Positions 60,109-64,000 of a stretch of DNA of 64,000 bases are shown one piece after another (within the stretch, counting starts at the first letter, position 1; each line of letters starts with the position of its first letter). The notes under the pieces were generated by a model, which was not told where the DNA came from, did no database searches, and saw only the letters and a list, made by a program, of their open reading frames with translations. The translations under genes and the position numbers were made by a program. The DNA is from Crocodylus rhombifer (Eukaryota; Chordata; Crocodylia; Crocodylidae), in the NCBI GenBank assembly GCA_038503035.1, contig JAVSML010020388.1, positions 124,001 through 188,000 on the forward strand, written 5' to 3'.

Positions 60109-60291
60109 CTAGGTTTTCTGCCCAATAACGTTTGTGATGGTGTCCAGGTACTCAATTCCAAGGGATTCAGACAAAGCAATCACACTTGGCTGAAAAGGCC
60201 ATAGATAAGTACGCTTCGAACATTTTAATGCTGGAACCGCTGCCTTTTCAATGCCAACATGTTTGTTACTGTCTGTGGAATGAAGCCGAGA
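60109..60291 (-). pseudogene. Coding-like 60-residue open stretch with stop codon; retrocopy fragment or terminal exon
   Basis: On the minus strand the frame from 60291 to the TAG at 60111-60109 is open for 60 codons with protein-like composition: HSTDSNKHVGIEKAAVPALK, then CSKRTYLWPFQPSV, then SESLGIEYLDTITNVIGQKT. It has no ATG at its start. The preceding codon is an in-frame TAG whose AG, after a CTCCTATCTCCTT pyrimidine stretch, could be a splice acceptor. Upstream in the same frame (to about 60360) residues such as LGAIEEGGASEDR continue between stops. This favours a decayed retrocopy or a longer pseudogenised frame. A plus-strand TTTATT near 59514 gives an AATAAA on the minus strand some 600 bases downstream. 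I do not recognise the protein. Confidence 0.3.
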
Positions 60292-60734
60292 CTACCACCT
60301 CTCCAAGGAGATAGGAGTATTTGCCTAACGGTCTTCAGAAGCACCACCCTCTTCTATGGCTCCTAACTATTTACATGTAGATTTAATACACCATTATAGT
60401 TAATACGCACCAATGGCAGGCAAAGAATCATTAGCTCAAAACCTCACAGCATCACATATAGAAAAGCCTTCCGAATTTGCTTCATGGTCTTGGTCAACAC
60501 AATACAACAGAGAAGGGATCTCTCACTTCCAATGCGCTTTCCCCACCAAGCACATTTCTACCAGAAATTACATTAACTAGTCAAGATAAGCTTTATGAAA
60601 TCAGACTGCTAAATATGATCTCAGGAATGTAACTGCAAGAGGAGTGAAACAAAGGAAACTACATCCCTGTGGTTAATAGCTAGGAATTGGCAGGTACCTA
60701 CAAACAGTAATATAACATACACTCATTCTTAGCT

Positions 60735-60741
60735 CCCCCCC

Positions 60742-60790
<49 letters not shown>
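60735..60790. repeat. C12 run and CA microsatellite
   Basis: A run of twelve C (60735-60746) is followed by G and then an uninterrupted AC/CA repeat to about 60790, roughly 21 units. Confidence 0.95.
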
Positions 60791-60793
<3 letters not shown>

Positions 60794-61669
60794 CCTCACA
60801 CCAGCATTTCTATAATCAGAAAGTTTGTGATTCACAACAACAGGGAATAAAAAGGATGTAGCAAGTAAAGGCAAAGTGCAGAGAGGAAAGGTGCTTGCAT
60901 TCCTACCTCAGCTGATCATCAACACCTTGCTGGAGGGAAAACAATTGCTGGCAAAAAGCACTGCATCTTTTACACAATAAATTATATTGTATCCCGGAAT
61001 GAACTAAATCCCTATTGTTATCCTGGAAGGAACTTTTGGCATTTATGAACGGTGACAGTAACTGATTCAAGGAGAAAACTCTAATTTGTTGTGAGGAAAA
61101 ACCTCCTCTTCAAAGCCTAGTATACAAGTGGGCTAAAACAACTTGTTAAAATAATTAATCCTAGAGATCACAAGTAATTAATAGGTTGCCCTGGGACCAC
61201 AGCTAGCAAATCAGATACTTCAAAGCAAACAGTTTATCTGCAAAAATCAGAATTTAACTACTTTACTTGGCAATTCTCCGACAAAAGATAACATCAACAA
61301 CACAAAGCCATAAGGAAACTACATTTCTGATGGTCCTTCAGGCTATAATGATGTTATCATGTGATGAAGAAATATAACCGAAAGGGCTCAGATGCTCATT
61401 TGGACATAAGTACACACTAATGTATTTGCAATTTTCATTCAGAATTCAGACTCTCCAATTTTGCTGTGCTGAAGTTCTTTTAACAATCAGCTGTGAAGTG
61501 GCTCAGCGTCCTCAATGTTATCTTAATGTAAGTGGTCTCATAACCTGGGAGTTTTTATACAGCTGTAGGACAAAGCCTCTACCGTCCCTAGATCTCACCA
61601 GCATGAATACAATTATTCCTACAGTGTGCAGAGTAGATAGATGCATTGCCTAACTTCACATTAAAATGA

Positions 61670-62010
61670 CAGACTCATAGACAACGAGGGCTGGAAGGGA
61701 GCTCAGGAGGTCACACTTCGTCCAACCCCCTGCTCAAAGCAGCATGAGTCCCAACTACATCATCCCAGCCAAGGCTTTGTCTACCTGGGTCTTCAAACCT
61801 CCGAGGACAGAGATGACACCACCTGTATGGGTCACCTCTTCCAGTGCTTCACCACCCTCCTAGGGAGAAAGTTTTTCCTAATATCCAACCTCAACTGTCC
61901 TTGCTGCAAATTGAGCCCACTGCTCCTCGTTCTGCCACACTGAAAACAGTCCAGCTCCATCCTCTTCGAACCCCCCTTCAGGTAGTTTAAGGCTTTTTAT
62001 TACATCCCCG
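61670..62010 (-). mobile_element. CR1 3' portion
   Basis: The plus strand reads AGACTCATAGACAACGAGGG, CTGGAAGGGAGCTCAGGAGG, CCAACCCCCTGCTCAAAGCA and GAGAAAGTTTTTCCTAATAT. This is the reverse complement of the CR1 tail and C-terminal coding region (compare ATATTAGGAAAAACTCTCTA at 44225). About 340 bp, truncated at its 5' end near 62010. Confidence 0.92.
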
Positions 62011-62048
62011 TGGTAATTACCATGCTCCAACAGACCCCAGCACCTCGT

Positions 62049-62175
62049 ATATCAGCATCCCTGCACTTAAAAATGGTGGCGGGGGTGTTTTAACTAAACT
62101 CGTCGAATGAGTTAAACGATGAGCTTTAATTAAAGCACCCCCACTGCCGTTTCTAAGTGTGGGAATGCTGATGCA
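62049..62175. repeat. Long inverted repeat / hairpin element
   Basis: Arm one (62050-62098) reads TATCAGCATCCCTGCACTTA, then AAATGGTGGCGGGGGTG. Arm two (62125-62174), in reverse complement, reads GCATCAGCATTCCCACACTT and AGAAACGGCAGTGGGGGTGC. The arms match over nearly 50 bp with scattered mismatches, around a loop of about 26 bases. Beyond it, a second small inverted pair (GGGTGCTTTAATTAG at 62188 and CTAATTAAAGCGCCCC at 62221) repeats the same core. This is the fold-back structure of a MITE. It directly abuts the CR1 at 61670-62010. Confidence 0.8.
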
Positions 62176-62239
62176 GGAAATGCTCTGGGTGCTTTAATTA
62201 GTGCAGTTCTCAGATGCATTCTAATTAAAGCGCCCCCTC

Positions 62240-64000
62240 CGCCTACCCCGCACTCCTGGAGCACGTATATAAATGCCCTTAGTCTAGAAATCTTCTCTGA
62301 CTGCCCCCGCCTGCATGGCTGTGAGTTGCTGCTAGAGGCCTGGTGAGCAGAAGCAGACCAGGAGCTACAGCTGCGAGCTGCAATTCGAAGGCTGCTGAGC
62401 CAAGACAGGCTTCTATCCCTGCTCCATGGGCAAAGGTAGGAAAGACTCTGGGATACTGGAGGACTTCAACCGAGGCAGCACATCTGCAGGAGATGGCCAC
62501 ACCTTAATGGAACAGGAACTGGGTGATGTGGATCAGATATAATCGTGCCCTAAAGTGCCGCAACTTTGAGCCGCATCACAAATGCTTAAAACCACTTTAT
62601 GGTGTTAATATGTGGACAATCCAGGGATTAAGAGCTCCAGGAGTTGCCCAAAATTACCATGCAACAAGGACCTCACACAGATCCCCTGCTAATACCATCT
62701 CAGTATCCTTGACTGTCAGCTATGGTCCAATTACTCAGCCTGCCAGAGGGCCCTGATGCAGACCAATAAGGAAGTAGAACAGGAACCCACTGGTGTCCCA
62801 AGCTACAGAACCACTTCTTTACCCCCTTAAATCTGGACATGGTGCAAGCTTAGAAAGGACACACACTGTGGCAGAAGTTCAAGCCATGTTTCCAAGGGCA
62901 GTGCAGCATCACTCGCATCATCAGTTCACAGCACTGGGTGTTGCAATCAAAACCAATTTACTGGTTTCTGAATACAACTACATCTCACTCTGAAAACCAA
63001 TTTATGAGATTGGTGCTCACTAAGGTAGGAAAGAAATGATAACACCCTATTACTGAGGTTGATCCCCATGAAATAGTATCTCCGTTGTCCCCACAGATTC
63101 CTCCTGGTCATTTTAGTTGCTTTGGCTTCTTATGTTCAACATTCGATATTCCTGCATATATTCAGAGACAACCTGTCCTGCATTTTCAGCACTGATTTTT
63201 ATATGATGGATTCTGTGCAGTCATCCTCTAGTCTAAGACATGCCCTATTCCACATCCACATCCTAGCAAACTACAATATGAATCACAGACATCTGGGAAG
63301 TGTTCTACAAACAATGGATTCAATAGAAGGATATTTATAGAACAATGCAAGCATAAAGAAAGAAAAAGACCCACACTTTAATGTATTCCATATGATACAA
63401 GTATCTTTCTAATAAAGGAACAACTTCTGTCGAAAGCTTTTGTGCTAGCTTTTAAAGGAAGTCCATAATAAACTTTAATTTGCACCATATGGAAAATTAT
63501 TAGGTTATTGTATTCTAGCCAGGGAAGGAAGAAAGAAAATGAATCCGATCCATTCAGAGACAGTTTTCCCCACCCTCTTCACAAATGGGTCAATATCAAT
63601 ATTTATTCCACCCTCAACTCCATCTCAGGTCATAAATCATGGTTCAAAAGTTACTTCAAAAAGCTTATTTCTACGTCTAAAAAACTGAGAACACATTTTG
63701 TTTATCAACAAAGAGCAACCCCATAAACAGAATACAGGGAGAATTTAAGAAAAGCATGCCACTTTTACTTTCGCAAAAATACAACCGCTTTTATTTCAGT
63801 AGTTCTTTAGCTCATCAACTGTTTGCTAACTCAGACTTAAGCTGTACACTACAAGGATTTCTTGCTGTGGGGGCAAGGAGGGGATAAAATACAACTTGGC
63901 AACGATCACTAATGAAGCTGGCTATAGTAAATTACAGAACATTTGTTAATGACTGCAGGCTATGCAGCAGATACAGGAACAAACTAAAACAGATTTTGGC
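62240..64000. other. Noncoding stretch to the window end
   Basis: 62250-62480 is GC-richer than its surroundings and begins with GCACGTATATAAATGCCC, a TATA-like motif. No product is recognised, and it may belong to the neighbouring element. The rest is AT-rich with nothing I can assign. Confidence 0.5.

Noticed and set aside
1..64000. CRISPR array, operon, riboswitch or prokaryotic mobile system
   Set aside because: The sequence is vertebrate nuclear DNA. The tandem repeats seen are two-copy duplications or microsatellites, without spacer architecture.

Overview
This is vertebrate nuclear DNA with no bacterial features. It is AT-rich and mostly noncoding, with spliced exons bounded by GT-AG sites. 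CR1-family LINE fragments, hAT-type miniature DNA elements and tRNA-like SINE pieces are scattered through it. Repeated CR1 3' ends and Penelope-like remnants point to a sauropsid, most likely a crocodilian or turtle. That assignment is inference from repeat content.

The only secure gene is KLHL13 (kelch-like 13, a BTB-BACK-Kelch adaptor of CUL3 ubiquitin ligase), on the minus strand. Four consecutive internal coding exons lie at 18598-18457, 13791-13659, 13162-12966 and 2642-1847. Their phases join without error: 1+47 codons; 44 codons+1; 2+65 codons; 265 codons+1. They encode the N-terminal region, the BTB domain (split between two exons), the BACK domain and the first Kelch repeats. The remaining Kelch exons must lie to the left of the window. 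The first coding exon(s) and the promoter lie to the right of 18598 and are not securely identified.

Layout. 1-1846: intron downstream of the last visible exon, with two repeat pieces. 1847-2642: BACK/Kelch exon. 2643-12965: 10.3 kb intron with SINE pieces, a CA microsatellite and a CR1 tail. 12966-13791: the two BTB exons around a 496 bp intron that carries a DNA-transposon MITE. 13792-18456: intron with SINE copies. 18457-18598: N-terminal exon. 18599-64000: about 45 kb of presumed 5' intron and upstream flank. This last part holds two large CR1 reverse-transcriptase remnants (33.0-36.0 kb), further CR1 tails, a Penelope-like block with two adjacent hAT MITEs (58.0-59.3 kb), hairpin elements (29.6 and 62.1 kb) and simple repeats.

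Items that known features do not fully explain: a 74 nt candidate exon with strong splice sites at 28069-27996 (minus); a CpG-enriched segment with a TATA-like box at 37.66-37.97 kb (minus orientation); a coding-like 60-residue open stretch ending in a stop at 60291-60109 (minus); a head-to-head palindrome beside an LTR-like promoter segment at 29.4-29.6 kb; and an exact 32 bp tandem duplication at 21.8 kb. I saw no new multi-gene system. The window is best read as the middle of a conserved developmental/mitotic gene with rich transposon fossil content.
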